Of a stretch of 64,000 nucleotides of DNA, positions 50,501 through 59,587 are shown one piece after another. The DNA is from UBA5614 sp963667535 (GTDB lineage Bacteria; Cloacimonadota; Cloacimonadia; Cloacimonadales; Cloacimonadaceae). The notes under the pieces were generated by a model. The model searched no databases. It was not told where the DNA came from and worked only from the letters and a program-made list of their open reading frames with translations. The stretch is from positions 1,302,001-1,366,000 of the forward strand of contig CAXXDU010000002.1 of the NCBI GenBank assembly GCA_963667535.2, written 5' to 3'. The position numbers and the translations under genes were made by a program. Position 1 is the first letter of the stretch. The number at the start of each line of letters is the position of its first letter.

Positions 50501-50959
50501 TAATGTTGCTATATTAAAGACAAAAGCAGTGTTGGTACCACCTGAATTCCAGATAGGATAACCATCGTTGTTATCATCAGCATTTAAGCCTTTTATCGTT
50601 ATATTGGACAACCCTTTAACATTATTCAGAGACAATAATGAATAAGCTCCGTATCCGCTACCATCACGTGCTCTGACTTTAACTGTGTATTTGTTGTTGT
50701 TGCTAAGTGGAGCACCATCGGATAATAGGGTTGAATGAAAATCAAAATAGAGATTGGTTACGCCGGTAACTTCTGTCCCATAAGCTGTAGCATTTTTATA
50801 CAATTGCAGAGAATAATCAAGAGCACCACTAACGACAGTCCAACTGATAACATCTGTTTGCACATTCCATACCGGTTTTTGAACCTGCCCCGGTAAAGCA
50901 CATAAATTTACACTAATAAATAAAACCAAAACAAATAAAAGCGAACGTATTGTTTTCAT
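47528..50959 (-). CDS. Large surface protein: cadherin-like, LamG-like and C-terminal module
   Basis: 1143 aa from the ATG at 50959, after GGGGG. A signal peptide (KTIRSLLFVLVLFISVNLCA) starts the protein. Two cadherin-like beta-sandwich units occur near residues 150-250 and 370-480 (LTINPAFSADKPNGTVFEV, NTFTLKVKNTAGASRTYAL). A LamG/concanavalin-like domain follows near residues 500-640 (MTVEAWVKWTE, WYHVAGVYTGSYIKLFING). The end is FlgD-type (AYPNPFNPMTTIPYT, IDIYNTKGQVIRSF, SGIYYYRMSS). A carbohydrate- or protein-binding adhesin is likely; no catalytic residues are seen. Confidence 0.82.
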   Translation of the reverse strand: MKTIRSLLFVLVLFISVNLCALPGQVQKPVWNVQTDVISWTVVSGALDYSLQLYKNATAYGTEVTGVTNLYFDFHSTLLSDGAPLSNNNKYTVKVRARDGSGYGAYSLLSLNNVKGLSNITIKGLNADDNNDGYPIWNSGGTNTAFVFNIATLTYTANIRHELRGLFIYFPNHTTPNSNNPVEVTNIFNLTTTVLAATTTPDSAYTDLEMARHASTNEKNVITIIVNKNNTGFERTYTLNFRRRMGCAVASMALLQPASTASPLYSISANKQFSSALSGSNVSFTPGTDTPLLVNGDTTPTYTTLSWFVMAETGTAYIDPTGLLHPLSNGTIKVRAKTTDGTNLNRVSKYSYNITGMSGWSPHLGNLVVRDANVLSDTLTINPAFSADKPNGTVFEVTVAAGTSSINVSTMVPTDCELFINNSLVTNSSDSNIKVKKGLNTFTLKVKNTAGASRTYALQVTREANSKLQYGVQTVAGKYPYLSAPNGTQFGLDTAEHKDRMTVEAWVKWTETPPSAAINQWANIVSLDRAYQSDTGQFWLQHDVTNTKFEFALRTTTGRNFVQSRTQPMKDTWYHVAGVYTGSYIKLFINGVEEASASRTGDINPITNINPNPDRLWIGRSPSLGTNDPGTRILVGNIRGVALWMGNYKDSGQIAEDYRDTVTNETFVPDETPFPDYYWMLNETTGSSGTTVSPTFGSVNLTMQSMTTASFSAGGTTNDNNSTIFTYRPTRMDLRNTSTSQSAILVDAGSYTANAKYILPSSLTSPTYYNVWNPVSGAYQSPTFFSASTGIPFYHNPSSTRARFWIPIVLGGNASVNAYFLDALTTDYASYHTQLPCSTPTAMTFGSTFDITGYIVGSTRYPTSNKYVVLGYNQSDNGILISATSTDIAARGRTQFKLASDQTIKRIEIRTLDDILISSITNESGWSGNVTLEDETLPVELSSFTAICSSDLFVNLTWVVESEINHLGYNVLRSNDDNLTNAITINPSFVSSGSAAGTQITYSYQDEEVANHNTYCYWLESIDLDGTAYYFGPVNVIVNYDGEPVVPPVIPTTTELLNAYPNPFNPMTTIPYTVKIGGDVRIDIYNTKGQVIRSFSNLHDKAGYYQIALDGRDLNNKSLSSGIYYYRMSSGKFTASKKIILVK

Positions 50960-51188
50960 ATAACCCCCTGTCAAATCCTGAATCGAATATTTACTCAACT
51001 ATAATGCTGTCAAGCACAATATCATTCCCGCTTATCCTCCTAAAGAATTATATTACAATAATATAACGACCACTGACAATAATATCATGCCAATAGCTTG
51101 GACGCGATTGACATGATCCGGGTCAAGCAATATTAATTTCTATAGATAGAGCTTTTGGTAGACTGTTTATCTGAGGTTCTGAGTTTTA

Positions 51189-52763
51189 CTATAGTAGGGG
51201 TGAAAACAACCGGCAAATAGATTCTTTTGTCTTTTGCCAGATAGAGCGTTGAGAGAATTCCGTTAACAAAAGCTGCTTGCAATTGCCCAAATCATCCTGA
51301 AACTGCCGTTCTGCTACTGAGGCAATTTCCCGGTTATAGAGCATGGCATTGAGTTCAAAATTATGGCTAAAGCTGCGCATGTCCATATTAGCTGTTCCAA
51401 TGGAGACTATTTCATTATCAATAATCAATACTTTGGCGTGAATAAATCCTTTTTGGTATTCAAATAATTCCACCCCAGCCTGCAGCAATTCTGCATAATA
51501 TGAGCGTGAGCCCCAGAAGACTACATGATGGTCAGGCTTGGAAGGAAGAATGATTTTTACTTTTACTCCACTAAGTGATGCGGTTTTAATAGCGATAAGC
51601 AGACTTTCATTCAGGACGAGATAAGGGCTTGTTATATTAACCGATTGTGTTGCATTGGCAATACAAGCAAAATAAGTTTGCATGATACTTTCCCAGTCGG
51701 AATCCGGACCACTGCTAACTATTTGTACAGGGACATTTTTATTGCTGTCCTGAGTTTTTAGTCTTGCTTCTGCAGCGCTTTCTGCCAAAAATTCCTTCAG
51801 GATATTCTGCTTTGAAACAAAGAACCAATCGGTCAGAAAGATAGCCTGGAGAGAGCGCACACTTCTGCCTGTGATAATAAGTAATGTATCACGCCAGTAA
51901 CCGAAGTACTTACTTTTGCTCATGTACTTGTTACCGATATTCAGACCACCAAGGAAAGCAGTTTCGTTATCAACTATCATCAGCTTTCGGTGGTTACGAT
52001 AATTCAATCTGCTGCTGATAGTCGGGAAAGGTGATGGCAAGAAAGGATAGATTTCTATACCTGCTTTTTTCAAACTCTGCTTGTAGTGCCGTGGTAGTTT
52101 CCAGCAACCAACGGCATCATAGATCAGGCGAATTCTGATACCTTCTTTTGCTTTAGTTATCAGGATATCCTTAAATTGTTTGCCGGTCTCATCATTGGCA
52201 AGTGAAAAGTATTCAAGATGAATATTTTGTTTTGATAATCTGATAGCTTCAAGAATTTTCTCAAAAGCAGCTTGTGTGTCCGGGATAATCTGAACGTTGT
52301 TGTGGCAGGTGAGAATAGCTTTGTTGTTATTCTCAAGAAGTTTGACGAGTTTGTTGATAAGTGCATTGTCAAAATAGTTACCATGATTTTCAGGGCAATC
52401 ACCATTTAGCAGGTGCTCCTGTAACTGGATAACATCCTCTATCCCTTTTCTGGAGAAGATTCTGGATTTTCGCCAGTTTCTTCCAAAGAACATGTAGAGT
52501 ATAAATCCAATTATGGGTAAGTAAACCAATACTAGTATCCAGGCCAGTGTTCTGACCGGAGAGCCGTTTTCCAGAACAAGCACAACAATCATCAGGGAGA
52601 TGGAAGCAGTAAAGACTATATTAAGCACAGTATTTGTCAGATTTGAAAGCCCTCGAAACACAGTGCCTTGTGTAATTAACTGTACAGCAGAAAACAAGAG
52701 AAGCAGTGATAACAGGAATATAATAAAGAGAGTAAGCGAGTCCCAAAACTTATGATTCAACAA
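51189..52763 (-). CDS. cls: Cardiolipin synthase (phospholipase D superfamily)
   Basis: Transfers phosphatidyl groups to make cardiolipin, 524 aa. The start is TTG at 52763 or the next TTG at 52760; AGAGGA is 4 or 7 bases upstream, favouring the second. Three N-terminal hydrophobic helices include VYLPIIGFILYMFFGRNWRK. Two HKD motifs are intact: NHRKLMIVDNETAFLGGLNI near residue 255 and HAKVLIIDNEIVSIGTANMD near residue 443. A 30-codon ORF with its own ribosome site lies 34 bases upstream, see the separate entry. Confidence 0.9.
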   Translation of the reverse strand: MLNHKFWDSLTLFIIFLLSLLLLFSAVQLITQGTVFRGLSNLTNTVLNIVFTASISLMIVVLVLENGSPVRTLAWILVLVYLPIIGFILYMFFGRNWRKSRIFSRKGIEDVIQLQEHLLNGDCPENHGNYFDNALINKLVKLLENNNKAILTCHNNVQIIPDTQAAFEKILEAIRLSKQNIHLEYFSLANDETGKQFKDILITKAKEGIRIRLIYDAVGCWKLPRHYKQSLKKAGIEIYPFLPSPFPTISSRLNYRNHRKLMIVDNETAFLGGLNIGNKYMSKSKYFGYWRDTLLIITGRSVRSLQAIFLTDWFFVSKQNILKEFLAESAAEARLKTQDSNKNVPVQIVSSGPDSDWESIMQTYFACIANATQSVNITSPYLVLNESLLIAIKTASLSGVKVKIILPSKPDHHVVFWGSRSYYAELLQAGVELFEYQKGFIHAKVLIIDNEIVSIGTANMDMRSFSHNFELNAMLYNREIASVAERQFQDDLGNCKQLLLTEFSQRSIWQKTKESICRLFSPLL

Positions 52764-52797
52764 AGATTCCTCTTTTCTTTATTCATGCTGTAACATA

Positions 52798-52890
52798 TTA
52801 TGCTGCATTACCCTGTTTGAGTCTTTCGGTTTTTACACAAAGTGCTTCAATGTGCTTATTCATATGCATAACAGCAGGACTATCTTGCAT
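52798..52890 (-). CDS. Tiny ORF upstream of cls, 30 codons
   Basis: AAAAAGGAGTACTC precedes ATG at 52890, one of the best ribosome sites in the window. The predicted peptide starts MQDSPAVMHMNKHIEALCVK and ends at TAA 52798-52800. Nothing else explains that ribosome site. It may be a small protein or a leader peptide controlling cls, which starts 34 bases downstream with a weak TTG. The remaining bases between here and 53187 are gene-free and carry the promoter region of the + strand giant gene (for example GATAAT near 53122). Confidence 0.45.
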   Translation of the reverse strand: MQDSPAVMHMNKHIEALCVKTERLKQGNAA

Positions 52891-53187
52891 GAGTACTCCT
52901 TTTTAAACTAAATATCAAAAAAGTTTGTCTATCATACTGATTCCCTATACTTAAGCAATGAGCGGGATTATCCTGCAAGAAACATCTCTATTTATATTAT
53001 TTGTATATATGATATTCCTGTCAACAACATTCTGAGCATGATAAACTTGGCTTTGAGTGGTTACCGTTTAACATATTAATAGTACATAACTTTTTTTCCT
53101 TGCCGTTTTTAGCTATGTTAAGATAATGACTTTGTAGAAGTGGGAATACTCACTAATAAAATATGTAATAACTCAATGGAGATAAAT

Positions 53188-56100
53188 ATGAAAAAAACAC
53201 TCTTAATCTGCCTTTTGTTTCTGATAATCAGTATGGCATACAGCTGGGATATTATCAGACAATCTCAATTTCCAACCAACTTCTATGCTTTAGACAGAGT
53301 TGGCACAACATTATGGGCAGCCGGTTATGTAGGCGGTTTTGCAAAATCAACTGATAACGGACAAACATGGAACTTTCTTCCTAATCCTGCCTATGACGCA
53401 GTTAATCAGGTATACAAAGATGTTAATGATATCGATTTTTATGATGCACAGCATGGTGTAATAGTCAGTGCAGACGGGTTAGTCGGCATTACTGCCAATG
53501 GTGGAACTGACTGGACAACTCCTGCTCAGACTCAGACGATATTTGGTGTAGACGACGTAAACTGTTGTTATTATGAAGCAGATGGTAAAATCTGGATTGC
53601 CGGATGGAATGGCAAAATAGCTTACTCAACCGATAATGGTGCAACCTGGACAGCTCAGACTTCCGGTACAACTGACCAGATTTATTCCATCAGCATGAAC
53701 GCCTTGGGAGTTGGATTCTGTGCAATGAATAATGGCAGTCCCGACCAGGCAAAACTTCTTACAACAACAAACTTCGGTGCAAACTGGACAGTCATGAATC
53801 TTACAATCACGGGTAATCCTCACCTCTATAAAATCAGACAGTATGGTTCAACTGTTGTTTTAGCCGGCAGCAGCGGATATGTGGGTGTAAGCCCTGACAA
53901 TGGTGCAAACTGGACACATCATATTGCAGCCGGTGGTGCTTCTACCAATATGCAGGACATTATTCTGGAAGGGAATAACGGTTTTGCCGGTGGTTGGAAT
54001 GGCGTATTATTAAAGACAACAACTGCCTGGACAACCTTTGAAACAGTTACTAATGATTTTGGCCTGTATTTTGAAGGTTTAAATCTCTTATCGAACGGTA
54101 ATCTCTTAGCAGTTGGCTGGAATGGCGCTATTGCGACCTCTGCCAATAATGGTGTCAACTGGACTGACAATGTCATGAGCGCTTTGGATGTATTCAGCGC
54201 TAAAGCTGTTGATGAAAACACATGGTATCTGGCTGGTGATAAAGGTTATCTTTTAAAGACGATTAATGGCGGACAGAACTTTACCCGCTTGCATATCCCA
54301 GGCAATTTCGATGCATATTATGCCTGTTACTTCAAAGATGCCCAGGAAGGTTGGGTAACCGGTAAGACTACAGGAAAGATTTTTCATACAATCAATGGCG
54401 GAACAGACTGGACAACATATACAGTTTCTGGTGTTACCGCAGCTCAATCTTTTTTTGAAATCTACTTTGTCAGCAATCTTGTCGGGTATGTGGTCGGCTC
54501 AAACAATATCAGCGCCAAAACAACTGATGGCGGCAGTACCTGGACAATGCTTAATGGTACCGGGCTTGGAACCAGTATCCTCTATAGCACATTTTTCAAA
54601 ACAGAAAGCACCGGCTTTGCTGGTTCAGGTGCAGGACAACTGTTTGTTACTCAAAATGGCGGTCAAAGCTGGGCTCCTCAAATAGTTGGCACTGCAACCG
54701 CTCAGATTCGTGACATATGGTTCAGAGATGATTTACATGGAGTACTTGTAAATTCTTTAGGAGAAATATTCCATACTTCCACAGGCGGATTAACAGCTAC
54801 TGATTGGGTAGCCGGAACAGAAAGCTGTTTGGATGATATGAACGGTGTCTGGTGCGATGCTAATGGAATTTGGTGGGCATCAGGATATAGCTCTGATAAT
54901 ACTTCCTCCAATATTGGTAACTCCTGGTCTATCATTAAATCTGTCAATGATGGGGCAACATGGACACAGGAAACATTCCCGGCTCTTACATTTAATTCGA
55001 CTCGTTTTATGGGAATCACAGGTGCTCCAAACAAACTTATTGCTTATGGAAAAAATAACCTGCTTATCGGTGCTGATAATGGCGGGATTGAACCTCCTCC
55101 TGTCGCTACCAATCTCTTCTTTTCCGAATACATTGAAGGTGGCTCAAATAATAAAGCTTTGGAAATCTATAACGGAACCGGTCATGCAGTCGATTTAAGT
55201 CAATATTCTGTAAACTTAGCACCAAATGGTCAGGCTTGGGGAACTACTCCTCTGACATTAACAGGAACGCTGGCAAATAATGATGTATTTATTATTGCAA
55301 ATGCCGGCTCAATAGCAGCAATTCTTGCCTTGGCTGACGTAACCAGCACTGTAACATTTTATAATGGAGACGATGCTCTGGGATTATTCCAGGGAGGAAC
55401 ATTAATAGATGCTATCGGTGTACAGGGTACAGATCCAGGGATTGCCTGGAATGTTGCCGGTGTAACAGAGGCTATGCTCAATCATACTATTATCAGAAAA
55501 CCAACGATTATTTCGCCTACAACAGACTGGGCTTTATCGGCGGGAACAAATGCTGACAATTCACAGTGGATTGTTCAACCACAGGACTATATAGCAGATT
55601 TGGGAATGCATACATTTAATCCCAATACAGGTCCATCAGCAGCTACACCTGTTATTGCTCCTCCCGGTGGAATCTATACATCTCCCATCAATGTTACAAT
55701 CACAACAACAACACCAAATGCTACTATCTATTATACTACTGATGGCAATGCTCCAACCACAAGTTCGCTTGTTTATTCAACGCCTATTCCTGTTTCTTCT
55801 GCAATGACCATCAAAGCCATTACAGTTGCTGCAGGAATGGAAAACAGCTTTGTTGCAACTGCTGTTTACACATTCCCCATTGTTGTGGCAAACTTAGCAG
55901 CATTGAGAGCTCATCCAGCTGATAATACAACTATTTACTATGTTACAGGTGAAGTTGTTATGACCTTCAAACAAACCTTCCGCAATCAGAAATGGGTGCA
56001 GGATGGAACAGCGGGAATAATGACGGATGACCTTTCCAATGTTCTCTCGACTGCTTTTAACGTGGGAGACGGGATTACAGGCTTAACAGGTAAATTGTAT

Positions 56101-57906
56101 GATTACTCCGGAATGCTGGAATTTATTCCTACCAGTAATATAACTACACCTTCTTCAACCGGTAATGTAGTGCTTCCTCAGGTTATTACTTTGAGCGAGT
56201 TGACTACAAACTTTGAGAATTATGAATCCGAATTAGTGAAGATATTGAATTGCTCATTTACCGCTCCTACAGGTAATTTTGCTAATGGAACTATCTATCC
56301 TGTCAGCGATGCTTCAGGCACCTTTAATATCAGAACTTCCTTTTATGATGTGGATTATATCGGGCAACCTCTGCCAACCATACCTATGCACATATCTGGT
56401 ATTTGTAATTCTGCATTAACGGTACCATATTTTACTCCCAGGAATACTGCCGATATCCAGACACCTGCCGGCGATGTAGCAGCTCCGACTTTTAATCCTC
56501 CCGGAGGCAGTTACAATAGCCCTGTTCAAATTACTTTGAGTTGCGAGACAGCCGGAGCAGTTATTCACTACACTACGAATGGCGATGCACCTACTGTAGC
56601 TTCTGCCACATATACTACGCCAATCGCTGTCAGTGCTACTACGACAATCAAAGCCATAGCATTCTTGAATACGCTATCATCTGTCGTTGCTACTGCTGTG
56701 TATACTTATCCTGTGGAAGTCGCCAATCTTGCAGCTCTGCGTAGTCAAACTACAGGGGCTACAATTTATAAAGTGACAGGTGAAGTTATTCTCACATTCA
56801 AACAAAGCTATCGTAATCAGAAATTCTTGCAGGATAGCACAGCCGGTATCTTGATAGATGACTTTGCTAATGCAACGAATGTGCCTTATAATATCGGTGA
56901 TGGAATTACAGGATTGATAGGAACTTTAACCGAATTTGGCGGTATGTTGGAATTTGTCCCAACAGTTAATCCCGGAGAAGCTTCTTCGACAGGGAATATA
57001 GTCATTCCCCAAAACATTAGTCTGCTTGAGTTTACTAATAACTTCGAATCTTATGAATCTGAATTGATTCAATTTTCGGCTGTTACAATTAACACTGATC
57101 TGACTACTTTTGCCAATGGAATTGTTTATCCTGTATCTGATGGAACAAACTCAGTGAATTTCCGCACTAATTTCTATGATGTGGATTATATCGGTTCGAC
57201 TATTCCCACAACAGCAGTTACGATGGTAGGTATTGCCAATTCCAGAACGGACGGTAATTACTTTACCTGCAGAACATTGGCTGACTTCACACAGAGTACT
57301 TTCGACCCTCCGACTGAATTGAACTATACAATTTTGAATAATAATGATGTTACACTGCACTGGTTACCGGGACCAATTCCTGTTAAAGGTAATAATGACC
57401 GTAACTGGGATAATCTTACTGCTCTGAGAGTATATAGAAATAGCGCATTGATAGCCACGATTACTGATTTTACAGTGAACGCTGAAGCCACATACGCAGA
57501 TAACGATCTTCCTGAAGGTGACTACACTTATTATGTTACCAATGTCTACTTCAACCAGTTTGAATCAACATCTTCAAATACAGTAAGCATTAATGTAACT
57601 GCTAATGAAGACCCGATAATACCTGCAACTGTAACTGCTCTGAGTGGTAATTTCCCCAATCCTTTCAATCCCAATACCAATATCAGTTATAGCATAAAGA
57701 CTCCTGCTCCTGTATTGATAACCATCTACAATCTGAAGGGCGAAAAAGTACGTACCCTGGTTAATGAAACCAAAGGTAACGGCATGTATAAAGCAGCCTG
57801 GAATGGTAAAGATGATAATGGTATCAGTGTTTCCAGCGGTGTTTATTTATATCGTATGCAGGCTGGTAACTATACGTCCACCAAACGCATGATGCTGATG
57901 AAATAG
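53188..57906 (+). CDS. Giant surface protein: Ycf48-like propeller, lamin-tail-like and duplicated Ig/OB modules
   Basis: 1572 aa from ATG 53188 (GGAGATAAAT upstream), beginning with a signal peptide. Residues 20-620 are Ycf48/BNR-type propeller repeats (TDNGATWTAQTSG, DGGSTWTMLNGTG). A lamin-tail-like domain (FFSEYIEGGSNNKALEIYNG) follows near 640. Then come two tandem copies of a module: a CHB_HEX_C-type Ig domain (PPGGIYTSPINVTITT; PPGGSYNSPVQITLSC) plus an OB-like region (ALRAHPADNTTIYYVTGEV; ALRSQTTGATIYKVTGEV). The end is FlgD-type (FPNPFNPNTNISYS, ITIYNLKGEKVRTL, SGVYLYRMQAG). Probably a surface-anchored binding protein. Confidence 0.82.
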   Translation: MKKTLLICLLFLIISMAYSWDIIRQSQFPTNFYALDRVGTTLWAAGYVGGFAKSTDNGQTWNFLPNPAYDAVNQVYKDVNDIDFYDAQHGVIVSADGLVGITANGGTDWTTPAQTQTIFGVDDVNCCYYEADGKIWIAGWNGKIAYSTDNGATWTAQTSGTTDQIYSISMNALGVGFCAMNNGSPDQAKLLTTTNFGANWTVMNLTITGNPHLYKIRQYGSTVVLAGSSGYVGVSPDNGANWTHHIAAGGASTNMQDIILEGNNGFAGGWNGVLLKTTTAWTTFETVTNDFGLYFEGLNLLSNGNLLAVGWNGAIATSANNGVNWTDNVMSALDVFSAKAVDENTWYLAGDKGYLLKTINGGQNFTRLHIPGNFDAYYACYFKDAQEGWVTGKTTGKIFHTINGGTDWTTYTVSGVTAAQSFFEIYFVSNLVGYVVGSNNISAKTTDGGSTWTMLNGTGLGTSILYSTFFKTESTGFAGSGAGQLFVTQNGGQSWAPQIVGTATAQIRDIWFRDDLHGVLVNSLGEIFHTSTGGLTATDWVAGTESCLDDMNGVWCDANGIWWASGYSSDNTSSNIGNSWSIIKSVNDGATWTQETFPALTFNSTRFMGITGAPNKLIAYGKNNLLIGADNGGIEPPPVATNLFFSEYIEGGSNNKALEIYNGTGHAVDLSQYSVNLAPNGQAWGTTPLTLTGTLANNDVFIIANAGSIAAILALADVTSTVTFYNGDDALGLFQGGTLIDAIGVQGTDPGIAWNVAGVTEAMLNHTIIRKPTIISPTTDWALSAGTNADNSQWIVQPQDYIADLGMHTFNPNTGPSAATPVIAPPGGIYTSPINVTITTTTPNATIYYTTDGNAPTTSSLVYSTPIPVSSAMTIKAITVAAGMENSFVATAVYTFPIVVANLAALRAHPADNTTIYYVTGEVVMTFKQTFRNQKWVQDGTAGIMTDDLSNVLSTAFNVGDGITGLTGKLYDYSGMLEFIPTSNITTPSSTGNVVLPQVITLSELTTNFENYESELVKILNCSFTAPTGNFANGTIYPVSDASGTFNIRTSFYDVDYIGQPLPTIPMHISGICNSALTVPYFTPRNTADIQTPAGDVAAPTFNPPGGSYNSPVQITLSCETAGAVIHYTTNGDAPTVASATYTTPIAVSATTTIKAIAFLNTLSSVVATAVYTYPVEVANLAALRSQTTGATIYKVTGEVILTFKQSYRNQKFLQDSTAGILIDDFANATNVPYNIGDGITGLIGTLTEFGGMLEFVPTVNPGEASSTGNIVIPQNISLLEFTNNFESYESELIQFSAVTINTDLTTFANGIVYPVSDGTNSVNFRTNFYDVDYIGSTIPTTAVTMVGIANSRTDGNYFTCRTLADFTQSTFDPPTELNYTILNNNDVTLHWLPGPIPVKGNNDRNWDNLTALRVYRNSALIATITDFTVNAEATYADNDLPEGDYTYYVTNVYFNQFESTSSNTVSINVTANEDPIIPATVTALSGNFPNPFNPNTNISYSIKTPAPVLITIYNLKGEKVRTLVNETKGNGMYKAAWNGKDDNGISVSSGVYLYRMQAGNYTSTKRMMLMK

Positions 57907-57950
57907 CAAATTGTATAAATAAGCGTGTCATCCTGAGCTTGTCGAAGGAT

Positions 57951-58048
57951 GTCATTCCTGCGAAAGCGGGAATCTTAAAACAAATATTAGGTGAGCCTCA
58001 GCCGGCTCACCTTTTTTTTATCGTCATTCCTGCGAAGGCGGGAATCTT
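57951..58048. repeat. Two palindromic repeats flanking a terminator
   Basis: GTCATTCCTGCGAAAGCGGG-type elements lie at 57951-57976 and 58023-58048 (one base different), on either side of the terminator at 57989-58019. A GTCATCCTGAGCTTGTCG element precedes them at 57928-57950. Confidence 0.9.
57989..58019 (+). terminator. Rho-independent terminator of the giant gene
   Basis: AGGTGAGCC (57989-57997) pairs with GGCTCACCT (58004-58012) around a six-base loop and is followed by an eight-T run. Confidence 0.92.
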
Positions 58049-58103
58049 ATATCATTTTCACCTTGACGAAAGTCGTACATCCCGTCTGTTTGAAAAAGAG
58101 AGT

Positions 58104-58179
58104 GGGGCTATAGCTCAGATGGGAGAGCGACTGGTTCGCAATCAGTAGGTCAGGGGTTCGATCCCCCTTAGCTCCACCA
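58104..58179 (+). tRNA. tRNA-Ala (anticodon CGC)
   Basis: A 76-base cloverleaf. The acceptor GGGGCTA (58104-58110) pairs with TAGCTCC including the G3-U70 wobble that identifies alanine tRNA. The D arm is GCTC/GAGC. The anticodon stem ACTGG/TCAGT encloses TTCGCAA, giving anticodon CGC for GCG codons. The T arm is AGGGG-TTCGATC-CCCCT. The CCA end is encoded. The next gene's ATG lies only 17 bases downstream. Confidence 0.93.
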
Positions 58180-58195
58180 GCGTTTAGTGGGTGAA

Positions 58196-58819
58196 ATGAA
58201 ACTTGTTTTATTGTTATTGATTCTGTCTTTTGTCTGCATATCACAGATATTTGCTCTGCAAGTTCAAGTTACTACCGGTTTGGACGTCTTTGGCAGGCAA
58301 GATATACTCTACCCCAATGTTCCCTATCATGAATTTGGCAGCTCCACATCATATAAAACTGCTGCTGAAGCCACCTATTCTCTCGAAGTCCTACTTCCTC
58401 TTCGTAATGTGCTGTTTCCGGTTCACAATATGGAGATTGGTTTTGGTACAGCATATCCAACCACCCGAAAGCTGGTTTATGAATACTGGAGTGGTGATGA
58501 GGATATTACATACAAATTCCTGCCTGTTTTTGCTACTTTTAAATGCGAGATAGTGGCGATTGACAAAATCAATACTAATGTCGAGGTATTGGGTCACTGG
58601 GGCATTAATGTACTCGAATCTCATAACAACGGATTCTATAACGATACAAAGGGAACATTTTATTGGGCAATGGGAATCGGTTTTATCCATGATAAGTTTC
58701 TGATTCAGGCTTTGTATCAGGTTAATCAGGCAAGTAGTATGGTCGATTTTTTCAATACACATGATAAGATTGATATAGTTGACACACATATCAATGTGGC
58801 TGTAGGGGTTCGCTTGTAA
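58196..58819 (+). CDS. Small outer-membrane barrel-like protein (A)
   Basis: A 207-aa exported protein from ATG 58196 (GTG 58187 adds three residues ahead of the signal peptide). The signal peptide is KLVLLLLILSFVCISQIFA. The mature part has eight or more amphipathic strands with aromatic residues (VQVTTGLDVFGRQD, THINVAVGVRL at the end). It begins right after tRNA-Ala, with no obvious promoter between, so its transcript may start within or upstream of the tRNA. It is similar in size and layout to the next gene. Confidence 0.65.
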   Translation: MKLVLLLLILSFVCISQIFALQVQVTTGLDVFGRQDILYPNVPYHEFGSSTSYKTAAEATYSLEVLLPLRNVLFPVHNMEIGFGTAYPTTRKLVYEYWSGDEDITYKFLPVFATFKCEIVAIDKINTNVEVLGHWGINVLESHNNGFYNDTKGTFYWAMGIGFIHDKFLIQALYQVNQASSMVDFFNTHDKIDIVDTHINVAVGVRL

Positions 58820-58870
58820 TGATGTCTTCCTGCAGAGTTTGATGCTTAGAATTCTGCAAAGGTAGTTTTT

Positions 58871-59500
58871 ATGGCAATAAAGTATATGTGCTTATTCGTT
58901 CTTTTTGTGCTTTGTGTTAGTTTATCTGCAATTGATGTCGGGGTGAAGTATGATTTTATCAGACAGTACCATATCAGCAGCCTGGATTTTCTTAACGACG
59001 GTTATTATGACCGGAAGGTGATTGAGAATGACAAATTCGGTTATTCCTTCTTTCTTGAATGCCCGGTTGTTGATTATAAGTACCTCAAAGCAGGTTTAGG
59101 CATAGAATATCAATATCCACGGACAAATACTATTATATCATATAGTTATAATGATTGGGATTATCACTATTATGTCAGCAGATACAACTATTACGATTAC
59201 AACTTCATTCCTGTATATGTGACGAACAGACTGAACTTACCCTTTAGCACTGTTAAGCTCGAATTACTCTGTAATCTGGGGTACAACTTCTATTTGAGCT
59301 CTAATCGGTTAGTTGACTCAGATTTGGAAGATGGCTTGTATTGTGGCGTCGGAATTAACCTGTATTATAAAAATGCCTTTGCCCGGATTATTTATGAAGT
59401 GGATAACGGAATCATGGACGCAGATACAAAAGAATATAAAGTCAGGAATGAACAAATAGGCTTATCACTAGGGCTGAATCTTGTAAAAGGAAGCGAATAG
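58871..59500 (+). CDS. Small outer-membrane barrel-like protein (B)
   Basis: A 209-aa exported protein with a signal peptide to about residue 21 and Tyr/Asn-rich amphipathic strands (DWDYHYYVSRYNYYDYNFIP near residue 96), ending in QIGLSLGLNLVKGSE. Same layout as the preceding gene, 51 bases away: FIRQYHISSLDF-like N-terminus, a strand pair on IEYQYPRTNT and a final barrel strand. The two may be diverged paralogues. AAAGG lies before the ATG. Function unknown. Confidence 0.65.
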   Translation: MAIKYMCLFVLFVLCVSLSAIDVGVKYDFIRQYHISSLDFLNDGYYDRKVIENDKFGYSFFLECPVVDYKYLKAGLGIEYQYPRTNTIISYSYNDWDYHYYVSRYNYYDYNFIPVYVTNRLNLPFSTVKLELLCNLGYNFYLSSNRLVDSDLEDGLYCGVGINLYYKNAFARIIYEVDNGIMDADTKEYKVRNEQIGLSLGLNLVKGSE

Positions 59501-59530
59501 TCTCCGATAATGATTGATGCACATTTTTTC

Positions 59531-59558
59531 TTGACACTACACAACGTAATGTTAAATT
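59531..59558 (+). promoter_or_regulatory. Promoter of the DUF4160/DUF2442 pair
   Basis: TTGACA at 59531-59536, a 16-base spacer and TAAATT at 59553-59558, 29 bases before the ATG. Confidence 0.45.
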
Positions 59559-59587
59559 GAATGTAACGCTAAATTATAGGAAGAATA

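Noticed and set aside
57939..58148. 69-codon open frame running into tRNA-Ala
   Set aside because: Translates palindromic repeats (VIPAKAGIL twice) and part of the tRNA gene.
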